Positions 1 through 9,511 of a stretch of DNA of 64,000 bases are shown piece by piece. Under the pieces are notes generated by a model. It had not been told where the DNA came from and did no database searches. It was given only the letters and a program-made list of their open reading frames with translations. Source of the stretch: Lysobacterales bacterium (GTDB lineage: Bacteria; Pseudomonadota; Gammaproteobacteria; Xanthomonadales; Rhodanobacteraceae); the NCBI GenBank assembly GCA_014338185.1, contig QUBV01000001.1, positions 62,001-126,000 of the forward strand, written 5' to 3'. Position numbers and translations under genes: made by a program. Each line of letters begins with the position of its first letter. Position 1 is the first letter of the stretch.

Positions 1-578
<578 letters not shown>

Positions 579-657
579 CACGCGCTCTCCTCGTGGCAAG
601 ACCGGCGCGCGGCGCGCGGTCGTGGCTGGATCGGGCCGGTCGGCCCTGCTGGGCGCT

Positions 658-686
658 AGATGGAGCGTGCGCGGCGGCTCTTCAAG
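658..686 (-). promoter_or_regulatory. Putative sigma-32 (heat-shock) promoter of clpB
   Basis: Read on the minus strand there is a CTTGAAG -35 element (686-680) and a CTCCATCT -10 element (665-658). Fifteen bases separate CTTGAA from CTCCATCT. This is close to the known sigma-32 pattern CTTGAA - 13 to 17 bases - CCCCATnT. It lies about 80 bases upstream of the clpB start, as expected for this gene. The match is by eye only. Confidence 0.6.
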
Positions 687-839
687 CGCGGTGGCGCCGC
701 CTGCGGCATCGCGGCGCAGGTGGCCGTTGGCACCTTGCGCGGCGGGATGCGCGCCCCGACACTCTCGTCGCGCGGGATGCGCGCGCACGGTGCGGGCGAT
801 GACCGTCCCGCGCCGAACCACCCAGCCCGGAGCCCAACG

Positions 840-1349
840 ATGAACCAGTCCGTCACCGCCTGCATCGGCCTGGGCGCCAACATCGGCCATCCGCGCGTCG
901 CGGTGGCGCGCGCGCTGGAAACGCTCGCGGACATCCCCGACAGCAGCGTGCGCGCGGTGTCGCGGTTGTACCGCAGCGCGGCCTGGGGGCGCCTGGACCA
1001 GCCCGACTTCATCAACGCGGCCGCGGTGCTGCAGACCACGCTCGAACCGGCGACCCTGCTCGCGCAGCTGCTCGCGATCGAGCGCGCCGCCGGCCGCGAG
1101 CGCGAGCGCGAGACCGCCTCGATGCGCTGGGGCCCGCGCGTGCTCGACCTCGACCTGCTGCTGTACGGCGATCGCGTGATCAACGAACGCGGGCTGCGCG
1201 TGCCGCACCCGCACCTGCACGAGCGCGCGTTCGCGCTGGTGCCGCTGGCCGAGATCGCGCCCGATGCCGCGTTTCCCGGCTACGGCACCGTGGCCGACGC
1301 GCTGCGCCGGATCGACGTGCACGAGGTCGAGGCGCTGCGGCTCGACTGA
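840..1349 (+). CDS. folK: 2-amino-4-hydroxy-6-hydroxymethyldihydropteridine pyrophosphokinase
   Basis: FolK (HPPK) transfers pyrophosphate from ATP to 6-hydroxymethyl-7,8-dihydropterin, the step before dihydropteroate synthase in folate synthesis. The protein has 169 residues, a normal length for the family. It shows the N-terminal [10 protein letters not shown] motif, the [15 protein letters not shown] segment and the HPPK signature [15 protein letters not shown], whose aspartates bind magnesium. I start at the ATG at 840 ([12 protein letters not shown]) because a CGGAG box sits 7 bases upstream; the open frame further upstream is GC-rich non-coding sequence. It is divergent from clpB and faces the FAD oxidoreductase gene with an 18-base gap. 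folP and folB are not in the window. Confidence 0.95.
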   Translation: MNQSVTACIGLGANIGHPRVAVARALETLADIPDSSVRAVSRLYRSAAWGRLDQPDFINAAAVLQTTLEPATLLAQLLAIERAAGRERERETASMRWGPRVLDLDLLLYGDRVINERGLRVPHPHLHERAFALVPLAEIAPDAAFPGYGTVADALRRIDVHEVEALRLD

Positions 1350-1367
1350 CGCCTCATCGCGCGATCC

Positions 1368-2546
1368 TCAGGCGCGGATGCGCGCGTGCAGGCTGCTGGC
1401 GTCGTGCGGGCCGGGTTCGGCGATCAGCACGCGCGCAGCGTCCACCTGGCCCCAGGTGTTCCACAGCAGCACGCCGCGCACGCGGCCGTGCTCGAGGTAA
1501 TAGACCACGCCTTCGCGGTTGGGCGTGACCCAGTCCTCGACGATGTCGAGCCGCGCATCGAGCCGGCCCACCGCCTCGTAGCCCAGATCGAACAGGTCGG
1601 AGTAGAAGAACGGCAGTTCGGTGTAGGGCGTGGCCTGCCCGGCCATCGCGCGGCCCGCGCACCGGCCCATCGTGACCGCCGCGTTCTCGTGCTCCACGCG
1701 CAGGCGCCCGAGCGCGGGATTGGGAAAATTGGCCACGTCGCCCGCGGCGAACACGTCGGCCACGCGCGTGCGCATGCAGGCATCGACATGGATGCCGTTG
1801 TCGACCTCGGCGCCGGCCGCGCTGCCCAACGCGGTGTCGGGCACGATGCCGAGCCCGGCCACCACCGCATCGGCCTCCAGCGTGCTGCCGTCGTCGAGCC
1901 GCAGCAGCACCGACTCGCCACGCTGCTCGCCGCCGCTCGCCAGCCGGCCCGAGCGGATGTCGATGCCGCGCTCGCGGTAGTAGCCATCCACGAAGCGGCT
2001 CAATCCGGCCGGATACACGCGCACGCCGAGCCGGCTTTCCGGGAACAGCATCGTCACGCGGCACTGGTGCAGCGCCAGCGCGGCTGCGATCTCGCAGCCG
2101 ATGAAGCCGCCGCCGACCACCGCGATGTGCGCACCCGGCCGGGCCAGCTCGCGCAGGCGGCGGTAGTCGTCGAGCCCGCGGTAGGCGAGCACGCGGTCAC
2201 CGCCGAAGGCGAGCCGCCGCGGGCTGCCGCCGGTAGCGAGCAACAGCTTGCCGTAGTGGTACACGTCACCGTGGTCGTCGCTCACGGTGTGCGCGGCCGC
2301 GTCGATCGCACTGGCGCGGCGGCCCAGATGCAGGCTGGCACCGCTGTCCGCGACCGGGCGCCACACGCTGTCCTCGGCGGCGTCCTTCCACAGTGCCTTG
2401 CTCAGCGGCGGTCGGTCATAGGGCGGATGGCGCTCGGCGCCGATCATGCCGATGCGTGCCTGCGGCGCGAGCGCGTGGATCGCCTGTGCGGCGGCCTCGC
2501 CGCACATGCCGGCACCGATGATGAGATGGTCGTAGTCGTGACGCAT
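1368..2546 (-). CDS. NAD(P)/FAD-dependent oxidoreductase of the AIF / ferredoxin-reductase type
   Basis: This 392-residue flavoprotein has an N-terminal FAD-binding motif (IIGAGMCGEAA, residues about 7-17), a second dinucleotide motif for NAD(P)H (AVVGGGFIGCEIA) and the late FAD-binding segment ADVFAAGDVANF. This is the layout of the apoptosis-inducing-factor / rubredoxin-reductase group, in which NAD(P)H reduces FAD and electrons pass to a ferredoxin, rubredoxin or quinone. The C-terminal region (PFFYSDLFDLGYEAVG) fits AIF-like members. The start is well defined by AAGGAGGTTTCC directly before the ATG at 2546. There is no partner ferredoxin or oxygenase gene nearby, so the substrate is unknown. 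Confidence 0.85.
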   Translation of the reverse strand: MRHDYDHLIIGAGMCGEAAAQAIHALAPQARIGMIGAERHPPYDRPPLSKALWKDAAEDSVWRPVADSGASLHLGRRASAIDAAAHTVSDDHGDVYHYGKLLLATGGSPRRLAFGGDRVLAYRGLDDYRRLRELARPGAHIAVVGGGFIGCEIAAALALHQCRVTMLFPESRLGVRVYPAGLSRFVDGYYRERGIDIRSGRLASGGEQRGESVLLRLDDGSTLEADAVVAGLGIVPDTALGSAAGAEVDNGIHVDACMRTRVADVFAAGDVANFPNPALGRLRVEHENAAVTMGRCAGRAMAGQATPYTELPFFYSDLFDLGYEAVGRLDARLDIVEDWVTPNREGVVYYLEHGRVRGVLLWNTWGQVDAARVLIAEPGPHDASSLHARIRA

Positions 2547-2685
2547 GGAAACCTCCTTGCCTGCCCCGTGCGCAATCAGATGCGGCATCATTGTCGCGCG
2601 TTCCCGCCGGCACGCGCTGACGCGCGCTTGAACGCGCCAGCCCCGTGTGTGCGCGCCTGTCTTGCCCCGAGCCCTCGCCGCCACC

Positions 2686-3828
2686 ATGTCCGCAAGCCCG
2701 CCAACATCCTTTCGTATCCTCGTGCTCGGCGGGTACGGCCTGTTTGGCGCGCGCATCGTGCGCGCCCTCGCGCGCGAGCGCGGCTGCGAACTCGTGGTGG
2801 CCGGGCGCGACCTCGCCAGCGCGCAGGCGCTGTGCGCCGAGTTGGCCGCGGCCGGCGCACAGGCAGGGCTCGCCGCGGCCGCGCTCGATGTCACGGCATC
2901 GGACCTGGGTGAGCGCATCGCCGCGCTCGCGCCACGGCTGGTGATCCACAGCGCGGGCCCGTTCCAGGGACGCGCCTGGGAGGTGGCCGAATGCGCGCTC
3001 GCCGCGCGCGCGCACTACGTCGACCTGGCCGATGCGCGCGCCTTCGTGGCCGGCTTCGCCGCACTGGATGGGCGCGCACGCGCCGCCGGCTGCTGGGCGA
3101 TCAGCGGCGCCAGCAGCGTGCCCGGCCTGAGTGGCGCGGTGCTTGCCGCACTCGCGCCGCGCTTTGGCCGGCTCGAACAGGTCGCCACCGCGATCAGTCC
3201 GGGCAACCACACCCCGCGCGGGCTCGCCACCACGCGCGCGATCCTCGGCCAGGTCGGGCGCCCGCTGGCGGTGCTGCGCGACGGCCGCTGGCAACGCCGC
3301 TACGGTTGGCAATCGCTGCGGCGCCTGCGCATCGCCGGCCTGCGCACGCGCTGGCTCGCCTGCTGCGACGTGCCCGATCTCACGGTGCTGCCGCGGCGCT
3401 GGCCGCAACTGCGAAGCTGCGAGTTCCGTGCAGGCCTCGAACTGCGGCGCATGCACCTGGGCCTGTGGCTGGCCAGCTGGCTGGTGCGCGCGCGCCTGTG
3501 GCGCGACCTCGCCGCGCACGCCCAGGCGCTGCTCGCGCTGAGCCAGCGCTGGCAGGCCCTCGGCAGCGACGTGGGCGTGATGCAGATGGACCTGCGCGGC
3601 CACGACCACGCCGGCGCGCCACTGCACCTGCGCTGGCGTCTGCTCGCGCATCACGGCGATGGCCCGCAGGTGCCGGCCACGGCCGCGGTCGTGCTCGCGC
3701 GCAAGCTCGCGCGCGGCAGGCTGCCCGGCAGCGGCGCGCGTGCCTGCCTGGACCTGTTCACGCTCGATGAGCTGCTGGCCGAACTGGCCGATTACGCGAT
3801 CGACACCAGCGTGCAGCAGCTGACCTGA
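2686..3828 (+). CDS. Saccharopine dehydrogenase-like NAD(P)-binding protein
   Basis: This 380-residue protein opens with a Rossmann motif (RILVLGGYGLFGARIVRAL), followed by VVAGRD and HSAGPFQGRAWEVAECAL. That is the arrangement of saccharopine-dehydrogenase NADP-binding-domain proteins and related trans-acting enoyl reductases. The second half is Arg/Leu-rich and not recognisable. The ATG at 2686 puts the nucleotide-binding loop about 13 residues from the N terminus; an in-frame GTG at 2647 would add 13 residues. It converges on a DUF4166 gene. To my knowledge these two domains are often neighbours or fused, so they may act together. The substrate is unknown. Confidence 0.8.
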   Translation: MSASPPTSFRILVLGGYGLFGARIVRALARERGCELVVAGRDLASAQALCAELAAAGAQAGLAAAALDVTASDLGERIAALAPRLVIHSAGPFQGRAWEVAECALAARAHYVDLADARAFVAGFAALDGRARAAGCWAISGASSVPGLSGAVLAALAPRFGRLEQVATAISPGNHTPRGLATTRAILGQVGRPLAVLRDGRWQRRYGWQSLRRLRIAGLRTRWLACCDVPDLTVLPRRWPQLRSCEFRAGLELRRMHLGLWLASWLVRARLWRDLAAHAQALLALSQRWQALGSDVGVMQMDLRGHDHAGAPLHLRWRLLAHHGDGPQVPATAAVVLARKLARGRLPGSGARACLDLFTLDELLAELADYAIDTSVQQLT

Positions 3829-3855
3829 CGCCGTGCGGCGGCAGGTCCCGGGTGT

Positions 3856-4380
3856 TCATCCGTCCACCGCGAGCCAGCCGCGATAGCGCAGCAGCGGTCC
3901 CGCCAGCGGCAACGCGGCCTGCACCTCGAAGCGATAGCGGCCATCCTGCTCGTGCTCGCGCGCATGCACCGCGGCGAACCAGCGTGCGGGCACCGGCACG
4001 CCGAGCACCCACGCGCGCGCAACCCGCCAGCACAGCGCATCGCCGTCGAGCACGAGCGCGAACCCGAAGGTGACCAGCCCCAGCCGTTCGTGCAGCAGGC
4101 CATGCGCGGCCCACAGGCGCGAGCGCATCGCATGCGCGCCGATGCGCCGCGTCCAGCGCTCGCAGCGTGCATCGACCAGGATCTCGACCTGGATCGACCC
4201 GCGCCCGGCCGGTGGCAGGCGCGTGGCCCAGGCGCACAGCGCGGCGAGCCAGCCGCGGCCACGCTCGACTTCGACCTCGCCACGCCAGCTGAGCGTGGCG
4301 CCCTGCGCGTGCAGCGCGCGCACGCGCGGCGCCAGTGCTGCGAAGCGGTCGCCGAGCAGGCTCGCGAACAGCGTGGTCAT
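3856..4380 (-). CDS. DUF4166 domain-containing protein
   Basis: This 174-residue protein resembles the DUF4166 family, which I know mainly as a partner or C-terminal fusion of saccharopine-dehydrogenase-like proteins. Visible features are FASLLGDRFAALAPRVRALH at the start, a central stretch rich in aromatic residues (GLLHERLGLVTFGFAL) and a C-terminal RYRGWLAV. There is no signal peptide and I see no catalytic motif. Its ATG at 4380 overlaps the pgeF stop codon as ATGA, so the two genes are translationally coupled. It faces the saccharopine-dehydrogenase-like gene tail to tail. Its biochemical function is unknown. Confidence 0.7.
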   Translation of the reverse strand: MTTLFASLLGDRFAALAPRVRALHAQGATLSWRGEVEVERGRGWLAALCAWATRLPPAGRGSIQVEILVDARCERWTRRIGAHAMRSRLWAAHGLLHERLGLVTFGFALVLDGDALCWRVARAWVLGVPVPARWFAAVHAREHEQDGRYRFEVQAALPLAGPLLRYRGWLAVDG

Positions 4381-5132
4381 GACTCGCGCCAGATCAGCGT
4401 GGCGAAGCGGCCGGTGCTGCGCTCGCGACGGAACGAATAGAAGCGCGGATCGCCCAGCGTGTCGTAGCCGCCACCGCTGACCGCGCCCACGCCGGCGCCG
4501 GCCAGCCGCTGCCGCGCGAGCGCGGCAAGATCGCAGTGCCAGTGTCCCGCGCGGGTCGGCGCGAACGCGGATGCGGCCTGCGCATCGGCGTCGACGAAGG
4601 CGCTGCGCACCTCCTCGCCGACCTCGTAGGAGGCGGCGCCGATGGCCGGTCCGAGCCATGCCTGCACCCGCGCCGGCGGCACGCGCAGCGCCGCCACGGC
4701 CGCCTCGAGCACGCCCGCGGCGAGTCCGCGCCAGCCGGCATGGGCGGCACCGACCGCGCTGCCGTCGTCGGCGCACAACAGCACCGGCAGGCAATCGGCG
4801 GTGAGCACCGCGAGCACCACGCCGGCGCGGTGGCTTACCGCGGCGTCGGCCACCGGCTCCTCGGGCAGGTCGTCGCGATCGGCATCGACCACCGCGCAGC
4901 CATGCACCTGCTGCAGCCACAACGGCCCGCGCGGCAAGGCGAGCAGGCGCACCAGCGCGCCGCGGTTCCACGCCACCGCGAGCGCGTCGTCGCCACAGCG
5001 CGTGCCGAGGTTGAAACCTGCATGCGGCCCCTGCGAGGCGCCTGCGATGTGGCGCGTGGTCACCGCCGCGCGCACGCGCGCAGGCACGCGCCAGCCGGGC
5101 GCCAGGCAACCGCGCGCGATGCCCAGTCCCAT
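4377..5132 (-). CDS. pgeF: Peptidoglycan editing factor PgeF / multicopper polyphenol oxidoreductase (YfiH family)
   Basis: This 251-residue member of the YfiH/PgeF family carries the metal-site motifs LQQVHG (His), LTADCLPVLL (Cys) and AAHAGWRGL (His), plus the opening TTRHIAGASQGPHAGFNLG. Proteins of this family have been described as purine-nucleoside phosphorylases and, in E. coli, as a factor that prevents wrong amino acids such as L-Ser being kept in peptidoglycan precursors. The ATG at 5132 has GGAG 7 bases upstream and lies 4 bases after the rluD stop, the usual rluD-pgeF pair. An ATG at 5146 inside the end of rluD is less likely. Confidence 0.92.
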   Translation of the reverse strand: MGLGIARGCLAPGWRVPARVRAAVTTRHIAGASQGPHAGFNLGTRCGDDALAVAWNRGALVRLLALPRGPLWLQQVHGCAVVDADRDDLPEEPVADAAVSHRAGVVLAVLTADCLPVLLCADDGSAVGAAHAGWRGLAAGVLEAAVAALRVPPARVQAWLGPAIGAASYEVGEEVRSAFVDADAQAASAFAPTRAGHWHCDLAALARQRLAGAGVGAVSGGGYDTLGDPRFYSFRRERSTGRFATLIWRES

Positions 5133-5136
5133 CGCC

Positions 5137-6102
5137 TCACTCCGCATGCGCGCGCGCGTCGGCGCGCAGCGCGGCAAGCAGCGCCTGCAGGTCCGCAGGC
5201 GGTGCGGCCTCGAACGCCACCGGCTTGCGCGTGCGCGGATGCACGAATTCGAGCCGCTCCGCATGCAGCGCCTGGCGGCGGAAGCCGCGCAGCGCCTCGA
5301 CCAGCGGCGCCGCGGCGGCCTTGGGCAGCTTGAGCAGGCCGCCGTACTGCGCATCACCGACCAGCGGATGGCGCAGGTGCGCCAGGTGCACGCGGATCTG
5401 GTGGGTGCGCCCGGTCTCGAGCCGGCATTCGAGCAGGGTCATGGTGCGGAAGCGTTCGCGCACGCGATAGTGAGTGACGGCCTCGCGGCCGTCCTCGCGC
5501 ACGGCCTGGCGCAGCCGGTCGCGCGGATGGCGCCCGATCGCGGCGTCGATGCGGCCGCCGGCGATGATCGCGCCGTACACCAGCGCAAGGTACTGGCGAT
5601 GCACCTCGCGCCCGGACAATTGTTCGACGAGGCTGGTATGCGCGCGCATCGAGCGCGCCACCACCATGAGCCCGGACGTGTCCTTGTCGAGTCGGTGCAC
5701 GATGCCGCCACGCGGGATCTCCGCCAGGCGTGGATCCAGGTGCAGCAAGGCATTCTGCAGCGTGCCGGCCGGATTGCCCGCGCCCGGATGCACCACGAGG
5801 CCGGCCGGCTTGTTGACGACGATGACGTCGGCATCCTCGTGCACGAGGTCGAGCTCGATCGGCTCGGCCTCGGCACCGATCTCGCGCTCGGCCACCACCG
5901 TGACGGTCACCGCCTCGCCGCCGCGCACGCCATGGCGCGGCGCTACGCTGGCGCCATCGAGGCGCGCCGCGCCGGACTTGATCCAGGCGCTCAGGCGCGA
6001 GCGCGAGTAGTCGGGAAACAGTTCGGCCAGCACCTGGTCGAAGCGCCGCCCGGCCAGTTCGTGCGGAATCGTCGCATTCAGCGTGGATTGGGTTTGGCTC
6101 AT
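5137..6102 (-). CDS. rluD: 23S rRNA pseudouridine synthase RluD (positions 1911/1915/1917)
   Basis: RluD converts three uridines in helix 69 of 23S rRNA to pseudouridine during late 50S assembly. The 321-residue protein has an N-terminal S4 RNA-binding domain ([20 protein letters not shown]), the catalytic RluA-family motif [17 protein letters not shown] with the active-site aspartate, and the C-terminal [20 protein letters not shown] motif. It stands divergent from bamD, the common RluD/BamD pairing in gammaproteobacteria, with a 165-base gap. pgeF and the DUF4166 gene follow directly. Confidence 0.95.
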   Translation of the reverse strand: MSQTQSTLNATIPHELAGRRFDQVLAELFPDYSRSRLSAWIKSGAARLDGASVAPRHGVRGGEAVTVTVVAEREIGAEAEPIELDLVHEDADVIVVNKPAGLVVHPGAGNPAGTLQNALLHLDPRLAEIPRGGIVHRLDKDTSGLMVVARSMRAHTSLVEQLSGREVHRQYLALVYGAIIAGGRIDAAIGRHPRDRLRQAVREDGREAVTHYRVRERFRTMTLLECRLETGRTHQIRVHLAHLRHPLVGDAQYGGLLKLPKAAAAPLVEALRGFRRQALHAERLEFVHPRTRKPVAFEAAPPADLQALLAALRADARAHAE

Positions 6103-6267
6103 CGGGCTTGGGTCCGGGCGCCGCCCGCTTGCAGGCGGCGGCGGGGTTTCGGGTTATGATCCGTGGTTCGCGCGCCGCCGTCGTGTGACTGCGCGGGCAT
6201 GGCAGCCGGTTGCGGCCGCCGCGCCAACCCGGTCCGTCCGTCCATCATCGCAGAGCCCCGTACCCGC

Positions 6268-7110
6268 ATGCGAGTCCCGTTCCGCACCACCGCCGTCCTG
6301 CGCCTTGCGCTGATCGTCCTGCTGGCCCTGCTCGCCGGCTGCTCGTTGTTCAACCGCGGCGCCAAGAAGGGCGATGCGATGAACACGATGAGCGTCGAGG
6401 AGCTGTACGCGCAAGGCGCCAAGGCGATCGACAACCGCAACTACGACCTTGCCGCGCGCAGCTTCCAGCGCCTGATCTCGCGCTTCCCGTTCGGCGCCTA
6501 CACCGAGCAGTCGCAGCTCAACCTGGCCTATGCGCAGTACAAGTCCAACAAGCCCGACGACGCCTATTCCACGCTCAACCGCTTCATCAAGACCTATCCC
6601 ACCCATCGCCACGTCGACTACGCGTTCTACCTGCGCGGACTGGTCAACTTCAACCGCTCGGGCGGTTTCCTCGAACGCTACGTCGGCCAGGACATGACCA
6701 AGCGCGACCAGGCCACCCTGCGCCAGTCGTTCGATGATTTCGGCGCGCTCATCGCGCGCTATCCGCACAGCGCCTACGCCACAGACTCGCGCCAGCGCAT
6801 GGTCGCGCTGCGCAACACCATGGCGCAGTCGGAGCTGCACATCGCGCTGTACTACTACAAGCGCCAGGCCTACGTGGCGGCGGCCAACCGCGCCAAGGAC
6901 ATCATCGAAACCTACCCGCAGACGCCACAGGTCGCCGACTCGCTCGCGATCATGTACGAGAGCTATGCGCGCATGGGCCAGGCCAAGCTCGCCGACGACG
7001 TCAAGCGCGTACTCGAGCTCAACTACCCCGAGCATCCCGCGCTGCGCGGCAAGTGGCCGCACTACCGCTCCAACTGGTGGAAGCTCATCCCGCTGTCCAC
7101 CCGCAGCTGA
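6268..7110 (+). CDS. bamD: Outer membrane protein assembly factor BamD
   Basis: BamD is an essential outer-membrane lipoprotein of the BAM complex that recognises unfolded beta-barrel proteins and passes them to BamA. The 280-residue product starts with a lipoprotein signal peptide ending in the lipobox LLAGC (Cys25) and continues with tetratricopeptide-like repeats (LYAQGAKAIDNRNYDLAARS; FPFGAYTEQSQLNLAYAQYK; YPHSAYATDSRQRMVALRN), all typical of BamD. The ATG at 6268 gives the correct signal length; I see no strong ribosome site. A TATGAT -10-like hexamer occurs at 6155-6160, but the best -35 candidate (TTGCAG, 6129) is 20 bases away, so I do not call a promoter. The last 26 bases overlap the 3' end of pgpA on the other strand. 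Confidence 0.95.
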   Translation: MRVPFRTTAVLRLALIVLLALLAGCSLFNRGAKKGDAMNTMSVEELYAQGAKAIDNRNYDLAARSFQRLISRFPFGAYTEQSQLNLAYAQYKSNKPDDAYSTLNRFIKTYPTHRHVDYAFYLRGLVNFNRSGGFLERYVGQDMTKRDQATLRQSFDDFGALIARYPHSAYATDSRQRMVALRNTMAQSELHIALYYYKRQAYVAAANRAKDIIETYPQTPQVADSLAIMYESYARMGQAKLADDVKRVLELNYPEHPALRGKWPHYRSNWWKLIPLSTRS

Positions 7111-7606
7111 CACACGCACCCAGCGCCAGCCCTGCGGCCAGCAGCAGCGCCGCGTACGCTCCCGCGACCACGTCGTCGAGCATCACGCCCAGGCCGCCGC
7201 CGACGCGACGGTCGGCCCACGACACCGGCCAGGGCTTCCACACGTCGAACAGGCGGAACAGCGCGAAGCCGGCGATGAGCCACGGCCAGCCGCGCGGCAC
7301 GACCACGAGTGGCAGCAGCGCGAGCCACTGGCCGACGAATTCGTCGATCACCACCACGCCGGGATCGCCCTGGCGCAGCCGCGCGATCGCGACCTTCGAC
7401 GCCCACACGCCGAGCACGAAGACCAGCGCGAGCACGAGCAGATACCACGGCCAGCCAAGCCCGCGCAGCGCCAGCCACGGCAGCAGCGCCGCGAGCGAAC
7501 CGGCCGTGCCCGGCGCCAGCGGGCTCAAGCCCGAACCGAAGCCGCACGCGATCCAGCCCGCGGGATGGCCGAGCAAGGCGCGCCGCTGCGCCGCATCCAG
7601 CCTCAT
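7085..7606 (-). CDS. pgpA: Phosphatidylglycerophosphatase A
   Basis: PgpA is an inner-membrane phosphatase that turns phosphatidylglycerophosphate into phosphatidylglycerol. The 173-residue protein has the family motifs GLSPLAPGTAGSLAALL, IDEFVGQWLALL and FRLFDVWKPWP and about four membrane segments, including WPWYLLVLALVFVLGVW and AYAALLLAAGLALGACV. The ATG at 7606 overlaps the thiL stop as ATGA. It is the last gene of the long riboflavin-nusB-thiL run, and its 3' end overlaps bamD tail to tail by 26 bases. The order nusB-thiL-pgpA is standard in gammaproteobacteria. Confidence 0.95.
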   Translation of the reverse strand: MRLDAAQRRALLGHPAGWIACGFGSGLSPLAPGTAGSLAALLPWLALRGLGWPWYLLVLALVFVLGVWASKVAIARLRQGDPGVVVIDEFVGQWLALLPLVVVPRGWPWLIAGFALFRLFDVWKPWPVSWADRRVGGGLGVMLDDVVAGAYAALLLAAGLALGACVSCGWTAG

Positions 7607-8574
7607 GCGAAGTGCTGCCAGCCCGCGCTGGGCAGCGCGATCGCGCTGCCGTCAGCGGCCAGCAGGCGCACGCCGCTGCCTGCCACCACCGTGCCGATGC
7701 AGCTGACGCCGCAGTCCACCGCCTCGAGCGCGTGCCGGATCGCGTCGAGCCGCTCCGGCGCGGCGGTGAAGGCAAGCTCGTAGTCGTCGCCGCCGCTGGC
7801 CTGCAGGCGGACGCGCAGCGCGCCATCGCAGGCGTGGCGCAGCGCCGGCGACGCCGGCAGTGCATCGGCCGCGACTTCGATGCCGACGCCGCTGCGACGG
7901 GCGACATGGCCGAGGTCGGCGAGCAGCCCATCGGACACGTCGATGCAGGCGCTGGCCAGCCCGCGCAGTGCGAGTCCGGCTGCCACCCGCGGCTGCGGCC
8001 GGCGCATGCGCTGCAGCAGCGCCGCGCGGCTGGTCGGGTCGACCGCCTCACGCTGCGCCACCGCCTCGTCGAGCCAGCGCAGGCCCGCGGCGGCATCGCC
8101 CAGCGTGCCGGTCACGCACACCACGTCGCCCACGCGGGCGCCATCGCGCCGCAGCGCCTGGCCAGCGGGCACCAGCCCGAGCACGGTCACACCGATCGCG
8201 AGCGGCCCGCTCGTGGTGTCGCCACCGACCAGGGCCAGCGCGTGCGGTGCGGCCAGTTCGGCGAAGCCGGCAGCGAAGTCATCGACGAACGCGTGGTCGG
8301 CGTGCGGCAGCGTGAGCGCAAGCAGCGCCCACGCCGGCGTCGCGCCCATCGCGGCCAGGTCCGACAGGTTGACCGCGAGCGCCTTCCAGCCGATGTCGCG
8401 CGCGGGCGTTCCGTGCACGAAGTGCACGCCGTCGACCAGCGTGTCGGTGCTCACCGCCAGGTGGTGGCCGGCCGGCGGCGCAAGCAGGGCCGCGTCGTCG
8501 CCGATGCCCAGCACCACGTCGGCGCGCGCGAGCGCGCAATGGCGGCCGATGCACTCGATCAGGTCGAATTCCAT
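7603..8574 (-). CDS. thiL: Thiamine-monophosphate kinase
   Basis: ThiL phosphorylates thiamine monophosphate to the active cofactor thiamine pyrophosphate using ATP. The 323-residue protein belongs to the PurM-like/AIR-synthase fold family and shows GIGDDAALL and STDTLVDGVHF near the N terminus, ALAVNLSDLAAMGATP, LVGGDTTSGPL, and IDVSDGLLADLGH in the second half, which supply the metal-binding aspartates. It lies 20 bases after nusB and overlaps pgpA by 4 bases. No TPP riboswitch is visible; thiL probably relies on operon transcription. Confidence 0.95.
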   Translation of the reverse strand: MEFDLIECIGRHCALARADVVLGIGDDAALLAPPAGHHLAVSTDTLVDGVHFVHGTPARDIGWKALAVNLSDLAAMGATPAWALLALTLPHADHAFVDDFAAGFAELAAPHALALVGGDTTSGPLAIGVTVLGLVPAGQALRRDGARVGDVVCVTGTLGDAAAGLRWLDEAVAQREAVDPTSRAALLQRMRRPQPRVAAGLALRGLASACIDVSDGLLADLGHVARRSGVGIEVAADALPASPALRHACDGALRVRLQASGGDDYELAFTAAPERLDAIRHALEAVDCGVSCIGTVVAGSGVRLLAADGSAIALPSAGWQHFA

Positions 8575-8594
8575 CGCTGGGGTCCGTCGCCGCG

Positions 8595-9053
8595 TCAGCG
8601 CGCGGCGTGGTATTCGGCGGCGCGCAGGCCCGCCGCGAGCCGGTCGAGCACGCCGTTGACATAGGTGTGGCCGTGCTCGGCGCCGAAACGCTTGGTCGCC
8701 TCGACCGCCTCGTTGATGACCACGCGATAGGGCACGTCGATGCGCTCGCGCAGTTCGAAGGCGGCGATGCGCAGCGCCGCGCGCTCGATCGGGTCGACGC
8801 GCTCGATCTCGCGGTCGAGCAGCGGCAGCAGCAAGGCATCGAGCTCGCCGTGGCTGCGCGCGACGCCGCGCACGAGCTCCTCGAAGTACGGCAGGTCGGC
8901 GATCTGCATGTCCTGCTCGTGGCGGAACTGCTCGACGATGCCCTCGATGCGGTTGCCCGACAGCTGCCAGGCGTAGATCGCTTGCAGCGCACGGCGGCGC
9001 GCACGCGAGCGTGCGGCCGGGTCGATGCCGGACGGATGCGATGCAGCAGTCAC
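8595..9053 (-). CDS. nusB: Transcription antitermination factor NusB
   Basis: NusB binds boxA RNA with NusE (S10) in rRNA antitermination. The 152-residue product shows [18 protein letters not shown] at the start, then [28 protein letters not shown] and [18 protein letters not shown], all standard NusB. I use the GTG at 9053: it overlaps the ribH stop as GTGA and has GGAGG 5 bases upstream, so ribH and nusB are translationally coupled. An in-frame GTG four codons earlier would put the start inside the GGAGG box. The open frame running further upstream is the out-of-frame ribH sequence. Confidence 0.95.
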   Translation of the reverse strand: MTAASHPSGIDPAARSRARRRALQAIYAWQLSGNRIEGIVEQFRHEQDMQIADLPYFEELVRGVARSHGELDALLLPLLDREIERVDPIERAALRIAAFELRERIDVPYRVVINEAVEATKRFGAEHGHTYVNGVLDRLAAGLRAAEYHAAR

Positions 9054-9511
9054 AGTTGCCTCCACAGGTCGATCATTTCCAGTGCCGCCAGCGCCACTTC
9101 CTCGCCCTTGTTGCCGTGCGCGCCACCCGCACGCGCCTGCGCGTCGGCATGGCGTTCGACCGCGAGCACACCGTTGAGCACGGGCACGCCATGGTCGAGC
9201 GCGACACGCAGCAGGCCCTGCGCGCAATTGTCGGCGACCTGCTCGTAGTGGCGCGTGTCGCCGCGCACCACGCAGCCGAGGGCGATGAGCGCGGCATGGC
9301 CGCGCCGGGCCGCGCGCGCGGCCGCCTGCGGGATTTCCCAGGCGCCGGGCACGCGGATGAGGTCGATGTCGGCGGCGGCCACGCCGTGCTCGTGCAGGCA
9401 GCGCCGGGCCGCGTCGACCAGCGCCTCGACGATGGCGGGATTCCAGCGGCTGGCGATGATCGCGATGCGGGCGCCGGGCACGGGCCGCAGTTCGCCAAGA
9501 TGGGTCGGCAT
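9050..9511 (-). CDS. ribH: 6,7-dimethyl-8-ribityllumazine synthase
   Basis: RibH condenses 5-amino-6-ribitylamino-uracil with 3,4-dihydroxy-2-butanone 4-phosphate, the penultimate step of riboflavin synthesis. The 153-residue protein has [23 protein letters not shown], the phosphate-binding [17 protein letters not shown] with its catalytic His, and [11 protein letters not shown] ending in a [12 protein letters not shown] helix. The ATG at 9511 gives [19 protein letters not shown]. It is separated by 124 bases from ribBA and overlaps nusB by 4 bases. Confidence 0.95.
   Translation of the reverse strand: MPTHLGELRPVPGARIAIIASRWNPAIVEALVDAARRCLHEHGVAAADIDLIRVPGAWEIPQAAARAARRGHAALIALGCVVRGDTRHYEQVADNCAQGLLRVALDHGVPVLNGVLAVERHADAQARAGGAHGNKGEEVALAALEMIDLWRQL

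Noticed and set aside
1386-2912. 508-residue plus-strand frame opposite the FAD oxidoreductase
   Set aside because: Shadow of the flavoprotein, whose nucleotide-binding motifs and AAGGAGG start are clear.
6129-6160. bamD promoter TTGCAG...TATGAT
   Set aside because: The 20-base spacer is too long and no better -35 is present; mentioned only under bamD.
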